Notes: generated by a model from the letters alone, not told the origin. A stretch of 64,000 nt of DNA from an uncultured SAR116 cluster alpha proteobacterium (GCA_902517275.1 CABYBQ010000001.1:24224-88223); one strand, 5' to 3'. Counted from the first letter of the stretch, positions 18,066 to 27,451 are shown. Numbers and translations are program-made.

Positions 18066-18093
18066 TTTATCAATTGTATAATTATTTAGTCAA
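18066..18093 (-). promoter_or_regulatory. Candidate promoter of the leuA leader
   Basis: On the minus strand TTGACT (18093-18088) is followed after 16 bp by GATAAA (18071-18066). The predicted transcript would begin about 5 nt before the leader ATG at 18054. The -35 box is a near-perfect match; the -10 box is a weaker one. Confidence 0.45.
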
Positions 18094-18200
18094 GTTCTAA
18101 GAAATATTTTAAAATTTTTAACGTTGCCAAAAAGTATGTTTAAAACTATTTTGCAGTGAGATAATTAAAGTTAGAATTTATTTTGAATTGTAGGATTTTA

Positions 18201-20003
18201 ATGACAGATATTAATCTAATAAGAAATTTTTCTATTATAGCTCATATTGATCATGGTAAATCAACACTTGCAGATAGGTTGATACAAGAATGCAAAGGTT
18301 TAGCGGATAGGGAGATGAAGGAGCAAGTCCTTGATAATATGGAAATTGAAAGAGAAAGAGGAATTACCATAAAGGCTCAAACTGTTAGACTATTATACAA
18401 ACATACAGATGATAAAACCTATATATTGAATTTAATGGATACCCCTGGGCATGTCGATTTTGCTTATGAAGTTTCTAGATCTTTGTCAGCGTGTGAAGGA
18501 TCATTGCTTGTTGTAGATTCTTCTCAAGGTGTGGAGGCACAGACCCTCGCAAATGTTTATCAGGCAATCGAAGTTAATCATGAAATTGTAACTGTGCTTA
18601 ATAAAATAGATTTACCAGCTTCTGAGCCTGAAAGAATAAGAAAACAAATCGAAGATGTTATAGGTTTACCTGCTGAAGAAGGAATAGAAGTTTCTGCAAA
18701 AACAGGTTTAGGAATAAAAGAAGTTTTATCTTCATTGGTAGAAAACTTAGATCCACCTGTTGGAGATGCAAGTGCCTCTTTACAAGCCCTTCTCATAGAT
18801 AGTTGGTACGATCCTTATTTAGGAGTTCTTACATTAGTTAGAGTTGTAAATGGAACATTAAAAAGGGGTCAAAAAATTCGTTTTATGTCAACAAAAGTAT
18901 CACACACAATTGAAAAACTAGGTATATTTACTCCTAAAATAATGAATGTGGATATGCTTGGTCCAGGTGAAATTGGTTTTATAACTGCCTCTGTAAAAAC
19001 TGTGGCTGATTGTAAGGTTGGAGATACTATAACTGAAGATCGTAATCCTGTGGAAAGTATGTTGCCTGGATTTAAACCTTCAGTGCCAGTTGTTTTTTGC
19101 GGTCTTTTTCCTATGGATAATGCTCAGTTTTCTGATTTAAGAGAAGCATTAAGTAAATTGTCTTTAAATGATGCATCTTTTAGTTTTGAAGCTGAAACTT
19201 CAGCGGCCTTAGGCTTTGGTTTTAGGTGTGGTTTTTTAGGTCTTTTACATATGGAAATAATAAGAGAGAGATTGACTAGAGAATTTGACTTAGAGCTAAT
19301 CTCCACCGCTCCTTCAGTAGTTTATAAAGTTCAAAAAAGCGATAATACGAATGAGTTGCTTCACAATCCAGCAGATTTACCAGATATAAACCATATCAAT
19401 TACATAGAAGAACCATGGATCAAGGCCACTATAATGGTTCCAGACGAATATGTTGGCTCAGTATTAACACTTTGTACTGAAAGAAGGGGGGAGCAAATAG
19501 ATTTAACATACGCCGGAACCAGAGCTATGATTGTTTATAAATTGCCTCTGAACGAAGTGGTTTTTGATTTCTATGATAAATTGAAAAGTATGACCTCAGG
19601 TTATGCGAGTTTTGATTATCAAATGGATAATTATAAGAAGGGGGATCTTGTACGTGTGTCAATATTAGTTAATGGGGATCCTGTTGATGCCTTAGCCATG
19701 ATAAGTCATAGGGATCAAGCAGAAAATAGAGGTCGTGCTATATGTACAAGATTAAAAGATTTAATACCACGGCAACTTTTTAAGGTTGCTTTACAAGCTG
19801 CCATTGGTGGGAAAGTAATTGCAAGAGAAACTATATCAGCTATGAGAAAAGATGTCACAGCCAAATGTTATGGTGGTGATATCAGTCGTAAAAAGAAACT
19901 ATTAGAAAAACAAAAAGCAGGTAAAAAAAGAATGAGGCAGTTTGGTAGCGTTGAGATACCTCAGAATGCGTTCTTTGAAGCATTAAAAATGGGTGATAAT
20001 TAA
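18201..20003 (+). CDS. lepA: Elongation factor 4 (LepA) GTPase
   Basis: Ribosome-associated GTPase that acts on stalled or misassembled ribosomes. G-domain motifs are in order: AHIDHGKST (P-loop, residues about 14-22), [10 protein letters not shown] (switch I), DTPGHVDF (G3), NKIDLP (G4) and SAKTG (G5); the C-terminal LepA-specific domain contains [20 protein letters not shown]. The frame can be extended to TTG 18183, but the ATG at 18201 gives the universal LepA N-terminus ([19 protein letters not shown]) and is preceded by TAGGA at suitable spacing. Length 600 aa is standard. It is divergent from leuA and converges on a small membrane-protein gene with 1 bp between stops. Confidence 0.97.
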   Translation: MTDINLIRNFSIIAHIDHGKSTLADRLIQECKGLADREMKEQVLDNMEIERERGITIKAQTVRLLYKHTDDKTYILNLMDTPGHVDFAYEVSRSLSACEGSLLVVDSSQGVEAQTLANVYQAIEVNHEIVTVLNKIDLPASEPERIRKQIEDVIGLPAEEGIEVSAKTGLGIKEVLSSLVENLDPPVGDASASLQALLIDSWYDPYLGVLTLVRVVNGTLKRGQKIRFMSTKVSHTIEKLGIFTPKIMNVDMLGPGEIGFITASVKTVADCKVGDTITEDRNPVESMLPGFKPSVPVVFCGLFPMDNAQFSDLREALSKLSLNDASFSFEAETSAALGFGFRCGFLGLLHMEIIRERLTREFDLELISTAPSVVYKVQKSDNTNELLHNPADLPDINHINYIEEPWIKATIMVPDEYVGSVLTLCTERRGEQIDLTYAGTRAMIVYKLPLNEVVFDFYDKLKSMTSGYASFDYQMDNYKKGDLVRVSILVNGDPVDALAMISHRDQAENRGRAICTRLKDLIPRQLFKVALQAAIGGKVIARETISAMRKDVTAKCYGGDISRKKKLLEKQKAGKKRMRQFGSVEIPQNAFFEALKMGDN

Positions 20004-20004
20004 A

Positions 20005-20379
20005 TTAAGCTCTTTTTGAATTAGATGTTTGATTACTTATTTTTTTCCTGGCTGACTTTTTTATTCCAAATCCTATGAATAGAAAACTTAATAGTGCCAG
20101 AAAAGGAGCTGCTGGCAATAATAATATTGATGATATAAAGGGATGCCAGATAAATCCAGAGCAATTTAATACTTCTAGAGCTGAGCAAGGATCAATATAT
20201 CTGCTGACTAAAGCTTCAGCCACTTGCAGACTATTTGGAGCAAAATAAAACCAAAATTGTCCCAACTGAGTAATTTCATTTTTATTATCAATTTGTAAAA
20301 TTATATCAAAGTAGTTGCTAATAAGTGTTAGAATAAAAAAACTTATGCCTAAAAGTATGAAAATTCTTCCTATTATCAA
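20005..20379 (-). CDS. Conserved small membrane protein, unknown function
   Basis: A 124-residue protein with an N-terminal hydrophobic helix (about 1-25), a soluble middle (FWFYFAPNSLQVAEALVSRYIDPC, here split by me into FWFYFAPNSLQ and VAEALVSRYIDP) and a second hydrophobic region (about 80-107) followed by a basic tail KKSARKKISNQ. The pattern of a helix, a middle S-L-x-x-x-x-A-x-x-x-R-Y segment and a second long hydrophobic stretch resembles small conserved membrane proteins seen in alphaproteobacteria, but I do not know a named family or function. It converges on lepA. The two Cys residues in the middle part (about 65 and 73) might form a periplasmic disulfide. Confidence 0.65.
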   Translation of the reverse strand: MIIGRIFILLGISFFILTLISNYFDIILQIDNKNEITQLGQFWFYFAPNSLQVAEALVSRYIDPCSALEVLNCSGFIWHPFISSILLLPAAPFLALLSFLFIGFGIKKSARKKISNQTSNSKRA

Positions 20380-20460
20380 CTTTAAAATCCTAGAAGTTCA
20401 GTTGTATATTAATTTAAGACTTATAATTACAATTACAATGAAATAATAGCTTATATTAAC

Positions 20461-20489
20461 TTGCTCGTTAAAAATTGTTGGTGTAAAAT
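20461..20489 (+). promoter_or_regulatory. Sigma-70 type promoter of tRNA-Ser
   Basis: TTGCTC (20461-20466) and TAAAAT (20484-20489) are separated by exactly 17 bp, and the -10 box ends 12 bp before the tRNA. The same 12-bp distance is seen for the tRNA-Arg gene at 3008. Confidence 0.55.
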
Positions 20490-20500
20490 GCTATCTTTTT

Positions 20501-20590
20501 GGAGGGGTGGCCGAGCGGTTTAAGGCGCACGCCTGGAAAGCGTGTTGGGGTTAACGCCTCTCAAGGGTTCGAATCCCTTCCTCTCCGCCA
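20501..20590 (+). tRNA. tRNA-Ser (anticodon GGA)
   Basis: Class II tRNA of 90 nt with a long variable arm. The acceptor GGAGGGG pairs with CCTCTCC (one G-U), the D arm carries the GGCCGAGCGGTT segment typical of tRNA-Ser, the anticodon stem CACGC/GCGTG encloses CTGGAAA with anticodon GGA (reads TCC/TCT), and the T arm AAGGG/CCCTT encloses TTCGAAT. The discriminator is G, as required for serine, and CCA is encoded (20588-20590). Confidence 0.97.
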
Positions 20591-20941
20591 TGATATATTA
20601 ATAATACACTGATTTATTTTATTTTTATTTTTATCAAAATTATTACTCACAACAAAGAGTAATATTAGACACAAATATTGTTAAGGGGGTTACTGCATTC
20701 TTTTCCTAATTAAGATTCATCTTTGGTCAGAGGTAGGTCAGCCTATTCAGTGTTCAAGGCTGGATTGGTGTGGTTGGTGAAGTGTTATTTTATTTTTTAA
20801 TAGATTTAAATTATTACAATTTTGTTACGCTAAAATATTAAATAAAGATTGTTATTTTAAAAGAAAAATTATTATAAATGGTTGAGGACAATATTTAATT
20901 TTCAATAAAACTTAATTCGAAAAGACTTTTTAGAACTTAAA
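20591..20941. other. 351-bp intergenic region with hairpins, content unexplained
   Basis: No convincing gene. Two structured items are visible: a perfect 8-bp hairpin TATTACTC/GAGTAATA (20641-20648 with 20657-20664), and a segment at about 20682-20785 with clearly higher GC than the surroundings that holds the stem CAGCCT/AGGCTG (20739-20744 with 20757-20762). Short open frames cross the segment but none has a start and a coding-like length. It may be an unrecognised non-coding RNA, a decayed gene or the remnant of something inserted behind tRNA-Ser. The rest (20790-20941) is plain AT-rich spacer. Confidence 0.3.
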
Positions 20942-22075
20942 ATGAATAAAAATATTCAAAAAGAATTATTAAATTTATTAAAAGAACTTGTTAAAATAAA
21001 TACTTGTTATCCTCCAGGGAGTAGTAAAGATTTTGGTGATTTTATAAATTTATATCTTAAAGATAGTGGGTTAAAGGTTAAATCTTTTGGTGTTAATAAA
21101 GAAAAAATTAATATTGTAGCTTCAAATTATAAAGGTTTAAAAAAGTCAATTGTCTTTAACTCACATATAGACACTGTTAGGCCGATTTTGAGCGAGTGGA
21201 AAAGTGACCCATATAGTCTTAAAATAGAAAAAGATTATTCATATGGTCTTGGTGCTGTTAATTGCAAATCAAGTGCAGCAGTACATTTATATTTAGCAAA
21301 AAATTTTAAAAGATTATTTCCTAATATTAAAGAAAATATAGATTTTACTTTTGTAACAGATGAAGAGAATTTAGGACCAGATGGTACAGAATATCTAAGA
21401 AGATCAAAGAAAATAAAACCACATACGCTAATTCTAGGTGCTCCAACTAATAATAATTTTGTTATAGAAGAAAGGGGTGTATTTTGGGTAGAGGTTAATA
21501 TTATAGGTAAAACTTCTCACGCAGGTGAGCCTCATAAAGGGAAAAACGCAATTGAAAAATCTGCAAAAATAATAAGTGAACTTAGTTCTAAATTTAAAAA
21601 AGAACTAAAAAAATATGACTCTGGAACACATAAATCTACAATTAATATAGGGGTTGTATCTGGCGGAGAAAACGTAAATGTTGTGCCTGCTAAAACTGAT
21701 ATAATTATTGATAGACGAATTACTCATAAAGAAGATGTAAAGAAAGCTTTTACTGAAATTAAGAATTTTATTTTAAAAATTGATAAATCTGCAAAAATTA
21801 AATTTCTTACTGGTACAAACCCATTTAAGTCAAATAAATCTAATATTTATTTGAAAAAATTATCTATTTCTAAACAAGTTATTACAGGTAAAAAACCAAA
21901 ATTTTTATCGTCCATTGGAGTTAGTGATGGTAGGTATTTTGCAGATGATGGTGTTAATATAATTAATATTGGACCTGGAACAGGATCTGAAGGCCATAAA
22001 TCCAATGAAAAATTAATTAACAAAGATCTTCTTGATTATTTTTTCATTTTGGAACACTTTTTACTTAAGATTTAA
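20942..22075 (+). CDS. M20-family metallopeptidase/deacylase (ArgE/DapE-like)
   Basis: Zinc-dependent amidohydrolase of the ArgE/DapE/carboxypeptidase G2 family, 377 aa. Seen are the metal-site motif FNSHIDTV (about residues 74-81), the catalytic/metal pair TDEENLGPDGTEYL (about 138), the dimerisation-domain start VEVNIIGKTSHAGEPHKGKNA and a C-terminal GPGTGSEGHKSNE with the last metal His. The usual bridging Asp in the G-x-G-x-x-D-x-K motif reads Asn here (GLGAVNCKSS), an uncommon change. Residue composition is unusually rich in Lys and Asn. It stands alone after tRNA-Ser with no clear ribosome binding site. Substrate cannot be predicted. Confidence 0.8.
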   Translation: MNKNIQKELLNLLKELVKINTCYPPGSSKDFGDFINLYLKDSGLKVKSFGVNKEKINIVASNYKGLKKSIVFNSHIDTVRPILSEWKSDPYSLKIEKDYSYGLGAVNCKSSAAVHLYLAKNFKRLFPNIKENIDFTFVTDEENLGPDGTEYLRRSKKIKPHTLILGAPTNNNFVIEERGVFWVEVNIIGKTSHAGEPHKGKNAIEKSAKIISELSSKFKKELKKYDSGTHKSTINIGVVSGGENVNVVPAKTDIIIDRRITHKEDVKKAFTEIKNFILKIDKSAKIKFLTGTNPFKSNKSNIYLKKLSISKQVITGKKPKFLSSIGVSDGRYFADDGVNIINIGPGTGSEGHKSNEKLINKDLLDYFFILEHFLLKI

Positions 22076-22098
22076 GTTGATATTATCTGGTTACGCAA

Positions 22099-22422
22099 AT
22101 GTATGTAAGAATCGTGAAATTATCTTTTATGAATGACTTCTCAAAAGAAGCTGCATCAAATCTTTTATCCCAAATAGGAAAAACAAAGGGGTTTGCAGAA
22201 GGAATGCTCTTAAGGTTGTCTGTAGATGTTTCTGATACACAAAGATATTCTATGACAGTTTGGCCAAACAAAAAAATTGAAGAAAAAACATGGAAATTAT
22301 TTGGTGAAGAGGTTCTAAAAAAATTAAGAGACACTGGAGCAAGAGTTGAAATTTCAAAAGGAGAAGTAAATGACATTAATATTTCTAAAGATTTGGAGTT
22401 TAGTAATTTTTTAATTGACTGA
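22099..22422 (+). CDS. Conserved hypothetical protein, possible ferredoxin-like (ABM-type) fold
   Basis: A 107-residue protein lacking a signal peptide or membrane helix. The pattern (a beta-strand MYVRIVKLSF, a helix with SKEAASNLLSQIG, a strand GMLLRLSVDVSD, then SMTVWPNKK, a long helix EEKTWKLFGEEVLKKLRD and a strand GARVEISKGEV) looks like a dimeric alpha/beta barrel similar to antibiotic-biosynthesis-monooxygenase-like proteins. This is a fold-level guess from the alternation, not a family match. Its end overlaps the convergent EamA gene by 12 bp and it starts 23 bp after the M20 gene. Confidence 0.55.
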   Translation: MYVRIVKLSFMNDFSKEAASNLLSQIGKTKGFAEGMLLRLSVDVSDTQRYSMTVWPNKKIEEKTWKLFGEEVLKKLRDTGARVEISKGEVNDINISKDLEFSNFLID

Positions 22423-23313
22423 TTTTTTAGTTTTGTTGAATGGTTTTGTTGCAACAATATATATACCAGACACTATGAAAATTAGGGCTAAAACATCTAA
22501 CCATGAGAATTTAACATCTACAAAAATATAATCTACTAGTATGGCTAAAATGGGAACTGCCATGATTGATATAGATGTTACGTTAACTGAAAATTTTTGT
22601 AAAATTGTAAAATAAGCCCAATAGGTATATGCGCTTGACAAAAATATACCGTATAAAATAATAAAAAAATGTATATAATTTAAAGATCCAAAATTGTTTT
22701 GATCAAAATATAAAGCAAATGGTATGATAGGGATTATTCCAATAATTTGCTGCCAACCTGCCACAATTAATCCATCAGATTTAATACCACCATACTTTAC
22801 TATCATAGTCCCTACTGCCCAGCTTAAGCCAGCAGATAAGGTGATGAGAAAACCAAAAATATTTTCAAAAACATTTATTTCAATGGAAAGAAAAAAAATG
22901 CCCATCATTCCTAAAACTAAAGAAAATATAATAGAAATATTAATTCTTTCATAACCAAAAATAGCTGCAAAAATTGTTGCCCATACAGGCATTGTATACG
23001 TTAAAACAGCAGCTCTTCCTCCACCAAGCATACTTATTCCATACAACATTAATACTTGCCATAAGGTGACATTAAAAAAACTTATCAATATTAAAGGTTT
23101 CCAATCACCTTTAGGAACATTAATTGTTTTAACCTTTTTAAAACCAAGAATTAATAATAAAATAAAAGCTGGTATTCCAATAATAACTCTAAAACTTAGA
23201 GGTGGAACGACTTCTATTGCAATTTTAAATAAAGACCAAACTGAAGTCCAAACCAGAATTAAAATTATTAAAAGGACAATAGGTAAAGTTTTTTTGGAGG
23301 AAAGTAATTCCAT
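22411..23313 (-). CDS. EamA-family (DMT) permease
   Basis: Inner-membrane drug/metabolite transporter of the 10-TMS EamA type, 300 aa, usually a metabolite exporter. Ten hydrophobic segments can be followed in two repeats; the first repeat has the typical WTSVWSLFKIAIEVVPPLSFR with the helix-1 to helix-2 spacing, and the loop GISMLGGGRAAVLTYTMPVW marks the end of repeat one. The C-terminus is basic (KPFNKTKKSVN). It overlaps the convergent 22099-22422 gene. Substrate unknown; two other EamA proteins occur in this window. Confidence 0.85.
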   Translation of the reverse strand: MELLSSKKTLPIVLLIILILVWTSVWSLFKIAIEVVPPLSFRVIIGIPAFILLLILGFKKVKTINVPKGDWKPLILISFFNVTLWQVLMLYGISMLGGGRAAVLTYTMPVWATIFAAIFGYERINISIIFSLVLGMMGIFFLSIEINVFENIFGFLITLSAGLSWAVGTMIVKYGGIKSDGLIVAGWQQIIGIIPIIPFALYFDQNNFGSLNYIHFFIILYGIFLSSAYTYWAYFTILQKFSVNVTSISIMAVPILAILVDYIFVDVKFSWLDVLALIFIVSGIYIVATKPFNKTKKSVN

Positions 23314-23463
23314 TGATTGACCAAGATTAAAAAATACTAATTTATTTTTTAGATTTTTAACATATTAATTGGATGTGGGTAATTTTTATTTAGAACAAAA
23401 TCCGTCATCTAGACTTTTCTAAGTATATGCATTATTTTAATTAAAATAATAACGGAGAAAAAA

Positions 23464-24213
23464 ATGTTAGTAGTCGTTTCCCCAGCGAAAAAACTTAATA
23501 TGCACCCTATTAATAAGGTTAAAGAAACCAAACCACTTTTTGCTGAAAACGTAAATGATTTGATTTTTGAAGTCAGAAAATTAAGCTCAGATAATTTAAA
23601 AGATTTAATGGGAATCAGCACTCAATTAGCAGAACTAAATAAGAAAAGATTTACGGATTTTGGTAAGCAAGATAAAAAAGCTGCAGCCTTTGCCTTTGCA
23701 GGAGATACGTATAAAGGTTTAGATATAGAAAAGATGGATCAACATGACCTTGAATGGGCTCAAAAACATCTTAGAATTTTGTCTGGTTTGTATGGTTTAT
23801 TGCGACCACTTGATTCAATTGAACCCTACCGTTTAGAAATGGGGAGTAAATTAAAAGGATCTCACGGTAATTCATTATATGAATATTGGGACCGTAAAAT
23901 TTCTAATAATCTAAATCAACACGCAAAAAAAATTGGAACAGATACTTTAGTAAATTGTGCTTCAAATGAATATTTTAATGCGATAAATCTTAAAAATTTA
24001 TCATTAAATATCATCACACCTGTCTTCATGGAACGTAAAAATGGTAAAGAAAAAATTATAAGTTTCTACGCTAAAAATGCTAGGGGAGCTATGGCTCGGT
24101 TCATAATTCAAAATCGTTTGGTAAATGAAGAAGATTTGAAAAAATTCAACTTAGACGGATATTCGTATAATGTTGAAAAATCAAAAGATGGCAAATTTGT
24201 TTTTCTTAGGTAA
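23464..24213 (+). CDS. yaaA: Peroxide stress protein YaaA
   Basis: DUF328/UPF0246 protein that lowers free iron and DNA damage during peroxide stress in E. coli and binds DNA in vitro. The product starts with the family signature MLVVVSPAKKLNM, and has FAFAGDTYKGLD, LRILSGLYGLLRPLDSIEPYR (the most conserved block), LVNCASNEYF and FYAKNARGAMARF. At 249 aa the length is standard. AACGGAG is placed a few bases before the ATG and serves as ribosome binding site. It is a single gene between two intergenic regions. Confidence 0.95.
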   Translation: MLVVVSPAKKLNMHPINKVKETKPLFAENVNDLIFEVRKLSSDNLKDLMGISTQLAELNKKRFTDFGKQDKKAAAFAFAGDTYKGLDIEKMDQHDLEWAQKHLRILSGLYGLLRPLDSIEPYRLEMGSKLKGSHGNSLYEYWDRKISNNLNQHAKKIGTDTLVNCASNEYFNAINLKNLSLNIITPVFMERKNGKEKIISFYAKNARGAMARFIIQNRLVNEEDLKKFNLDGYSYNVEKSKDGKFVFLR

Positions 24214-24305
24214 TTTCTTTTAATTTAAATTTTAGTGTTTCTTAAATTCATTTATTTAATAGTTAAATCAATCATATTTATTTAAAAAATATTGGATGTT
24301 AAAAA

Positions 24306-25583
24306 ATGTCAAAAAATACAATGCCTCTTCATAAGGAAGCATGGATTGAAGAATTAGCTATAAAAATTTTTAACGAAATTGAGGCATTAACCAGAGATAA
24401 AGTTGGCGTTTCTAGAGAATCTTATGGTAAAGGAGAAACCATAAGCATAAATTACATGATAAATTTAGCAAAAGAATTTGGGTTCTATATTGAAAAAGAT
24501 GCTGCTGCAAATGTTTATTTATCATTAGAACAATCTATAAAAAATAATCATATACTAATTGGATCACACATAGACTCTGTTCCTCAAGGAGGTAATTTTG
24601 ATGGACTTGCCGGAGTAATCGCTGGTTTCTTAATTCTAGTTTATTTAAAAGAAAAAAAAGTCAAAACTTCTTTGCCCATAAAATTGTTATTATTAAGAGG
24701 TGAAGAAAGTGCTTGGTATGGAAAAAACTGCATTGGTTCTAAAGCATTGTTTGGTTTAATATCCCAAGAAGATTTAAATTCTACTCATAGAAGCAATGGA
24801 AAAAAATTATCAAAAGCTATGACAGAGTCTGGTGTAAAATTAGATCAGATTAGAAAATGTAAAACTTTGATAAATAAAAATGAGGTTGAAGCTTTTATAG
24901 AAATACATATTGAACAAGGCCCTATTCTAGTGGATAAAAATTGGCCAATTGCTGTTGTTACTGGGATTCGAGGTAATTATCGCCATCACAAAATAAGATG
25001 TAAGGGTACAGCTGGACATTCCGGCACTATTCCAAGATATTTAAGAAAAGATGCTGTTTTTGCTGGTGCCGATTTAATAACTCGTATGGACGATCATTGG
25101 AATACAATAGAACAACATGGTGGTGATCTTGTTCTAACTTCAGGTATTTTTCATACAGATGTTGATAATCAGGCTATGTCTAGAATACCTGGAGAAATTT
25201 TATTTAGTTTTGAATCAAGGAGCCAAGATATTTCAACTTTGGAAGCATTAGAAGGATTATTAAGATCGGAATGTAAAACAATAGAAAGAGAAAAAGGAGT
25301 TTATTTTGAGTTTGACAATGTAATTAAATCAGATCCAGCTGAATGTAATCAAGAAATTGTAAAAAAACTTTTAGATGCAAGTGAGTCTCTGGGTTTTCCG
25401 AGGGTTTCTGTAGCAAGTGGCGCAACTCATGATGCCGCTATATTTTCAAATCAGGGTATAAAAACAGGAATGATTTTTATAAGAAATGACAAGGGATCTC
25501 ATAATCCAGATGAAAGAATGGAGATAAAAGATTTTATGAAAAGTGTTTCAACATTAAATAAATTTTTAAATGATTATCAATAA
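24306..25583 (+). CDS. M20 Zn-dependent amidohydrolase (N-carbamoyl amino acid hydrolase/allantoate amidohydrolase type)
   Basis: Hydrolyses N-carbamoyl or ureido compounds such as N-carbamoyl-L-amino acids, beta-ureidopropionate or allantoate. Metal-site motifs are present: GSHIDSVPQGGNFDGLAGV (His and bridging Asp, about residues 90-107), RGEESAWYGKNCIGSKA (Glu pair, about 139) and FIEIHIEQGPIL (about 198), then GTAGHSGTIPR in the dimerisation domain and SGATHDAA with the final His. The 425-aa length is normal. It lies before pyrE (152 bp gap), so a link with pyrimidine breakdown or salvage is possible but not shown. Confidence 0.88.
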   Translation: MSKNTMPLHKEAWIEELAIKIFNEIEALTRDKVGVSRESYGKGETISINYMINLAKEFGFYIEKDAAANVYLSLEQSIKNNHILIGSHIDSVPQGGNFDGLAGVIAGFLILVYLKEKKVKTSLPIKLLLLRGEESAWYGKNCIGSKALFGLISQEDLNSTHRSNGKKLSKAMTESGVKLDQIRKCKTLINKNEVEAFIEIHIEQGPILVDKNWPIAVVTGIRGNYRHHKIRCKGTAGHSGTIPRYLRKDAVFAGADLITRMDDHWNTIEQHGGDLVLTSGIFHTDVDNQAMSRIPGEILFSFESRSQDISTLEALEGLLRSECKTIEREKGVYFEFDNVIKSDPAECNQEIVKKLLDASESLGFPRVSVASGATHDAAIFSNQGIKTGMIFIRNDKGSHNPDERMEIKDFMKSVSTLNKFLNDYQ

Positions 25584-25734
25584 TATATTTTAGTGATACA
25601 TGACTCTATTTTTAAATATTCATTTAATCATTTATCTGAATACTTTATATTTTGAAAATGTTAGGTAAGTAAATATTTCAAATGTATGAAGATTAAATAC
25701 TCAATAAACATGTTTAGATAAGGAAAAATTAAAA

Positions 25735-26430
25735 ATGTTTTCAACTAGTTTCCCCGAAAAAAGTGTTATATCAAGGATAACTGCTAAAATGTTAATAGAA
25801 GTTGAAGCAGTAAGATTTAGTGCTAAAGACCCGTTCAAATTTACTTCAGGTTGGGCAAGTCCAGTTTACATAGATTGTAGAAAACTCATTTCTTATCCTA
25901 GAGTAAGACATACATTAATGGATTTTGCAGCTTCTGAAATAACACGTAATATTGGGTTTGAGAGTATTGACTCAATTGCTGGAGGAGAAACGGCAGGTAT
26001 TCCATTTGCAGCATGGATAGCTGATAGAATGATGCTACCTATGCAATATGTTAGAAAAAAGGCAAAAGGATTTGGAAGAAATGCTCAAATTGAGGGTGAT
26101 TTCGAAAATAACTCACATATACTTTTGGTTGAAGATTTAACTACAGATGGAAATAGCAAAATAAAGTTTTGTCAAGCACTTCGCCAAGCTGGCGCCAAAG
26201 TTGATCACACCTTCGTAGTTTTTTATTATGATATATTTCCACAAACAAAGAAAACATTAGAAGATATTGGCCTGCAGATGCATTCACTGGCCACTTGGTG
26301 GGATGTTTTAAAAGTAGCTAAGGAATTTAATTACTTTGAAAACAATGAGATTGCGGAGGTAGAAAGTTTTTTGAATGATCCAATGAAATGGTCTGCTGAT
26401 CACGGTGGCGCCTCATCATTATCTGGATAG
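25735..26430 (+). CDS. pyrE: Orotate phosphoribosyltransferase
   Basis: Joins orotate to PRPP to form OMP in pyrimidine synthesis. The N-terminal part reads [27 protein letters not shown] (here residues 22-48; [12 protein letters not shown] is the orotate-binding block), then [25 protein letters not shown] (the flexible catalytic loop lysines) and [13 protein letters not shown] (PRPP-binding motif). The 231-aa length and the long N-terminus match alphaproteobacterial PyrE. AAGGAAAAATTAAAA precedes the ATG, giving an AAGGA ribosome binding site with somewhat long spacing. Confidence 0.95.
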   Translation: MFSTSFPEKSVISRITAKMLIEVEAVRFSAKDPFKFTSGWASPVYIDCRKLISYPRVRHTLMDFAASEITRNIGFESIDSIAGGETAGIPFAAWIADRMMLPMQYVRKKAKGFGRNAQIEGDFENNSHILLVEDLTTDGNSKIKFCQALRQAGAKVDHTFVVFYYDIFPQTKKTLEDIGLQMHSLATWWDVLKVAKEFNYFENNEIAEVESFLNDPMKWSADHGGASSLSG

Positions 26431-26442
26431 ATCTTTTGTTAT

Positions 26443-27318
26443 TTATTTTAATTTTGATTCTCGCCATGCAATGTATGATGTTGAACCAATTATTAAAAAT
26501 CCACCTATCCATAGTGTAATCTCTGGTTCTTCTGCAAATAATGCATAACCAATAAGAACTGACCATATCAATCTTAAAAAATCAAAAGGCAGAAGCAAAG
26601 CTAATTCCCCTTTTTCAAATGCAAAATTCATTATTGTTTGAGCTAAAGTTCCGGTTATGGCTATGAATATTAAAATTATGAATTGTCTTAAATCAATCAT
26701 TTCAAAAACAGGAAACGCCATAACAAAAGTAGCGGGGATCATTCCTATTCCAAAATAAAGAGAAATGGTAATTGCACTGTCAGTTTCTGTAAGTTTTTTT
26801 ATATATATCAGACAAACAGACCATAAAAAAGAAGAAAAAATAATTAAAACGGCACCTAATTCAATTGAAATATCTGGTCGCATAACAATTAACGTACCAA
26901 CAAAACCAATGATTAAAGCGCTTGTTCTTCGCAACCTAATTTTTTCTTTCATAAAAACAACAGCCAAAATGGTTGTAAATATTGGTACAGTAAAACCTAA
27001 TGTAGTCAATTGAGCTAGTGGAGTAGAAGAAATTCCGTAAAAAAAACATAACATAGCTACGGAATTAGTTGTAATTCGTAGAAACTGAATTTTAGGCTGT
27101 CCGGTAACGAAGACACTTTTACCTTGTTGTAAAATTATTGGTGCCAGTACAAAAATTACTAAAGCACATCGAAAAAATGCGATCTCAAAAATATGTACTT
27201 CTTTTGATAAATATTTAACAGCACTATGCATAAAGACAAAAAATAAACCTGATATAACCATTAGACTTATTGCGATTAGTGGTTTTGGGAATTTATTTAA
27301 TATACCAGCGAAATGCAC
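26443..27318 (-). CDS. EamA-family (DMT) permease
   Basis: Ten-helix drug/metabolite transporter of 291 aa. The two EamA repeats are visible; repeat one has FVFMHSAVKYLSKEVHIFEIAFFRC and GISSTPLAQLTTLGFTVPIF, repeat two ends GYALFAEEPEITLWIGGFLIIG. This pattern (xxAxFFR, PLAQ) matches the RhaT/S-adenosylmethionine-transporter-like branch common in alphaproteobacteria. It starts at GTG 27318, supported by AAGGA 6-7 bp upstream; a nearby ATG is out of frame. It converges on pyrE with 12 bp between stops. Substrate unknown. Confidence 0.84.
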   Translation of the reverse strand: MHFAGILNKFPKPLIAISLMVISGLFFVFMHSAVKYLSKEVHIFEIAFFRCALVIFVLAPIILQQGKSVFVTGQPKIQFLRITTNSVAMLCFFYGISSTPLAQLTTLGFTVPIFTTILAVVFMKEKIRLRRTSALIIGFVGTLIVMRPDISIELGAVLIIFSSFLWSVCLIYIKKLTETDSAITISLYFGIGMIPATFVMAFPVFEMIDLRQFIILIFIAITGTLAQTIMNFAFEKGELALLLPFDFLRLIWSVLIGYALFAEEPEITLWIGGFLIIGSTSYIAWRESKLK

Positions 27319-27451
27319 TAAACATCCTTCATTGTTAAACTAAGATATATTTATACATTTTTTTTAAAATAAGGTTCAAATAATAGTATCAATAAAACTC
27401 AACATAAAAAACTTGTTGCGGATCCAATAATGTAATCTAATTAATTAAAAG

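Noticed and set aside
20682-20785. SRP (4.5S) RNA gene behind tRNA-Ser
   Set aside because: The conserved SRP RNA core GGAAGGAAGCAGCC is absent, so the call is not supported despite the hairpin and raised GC.
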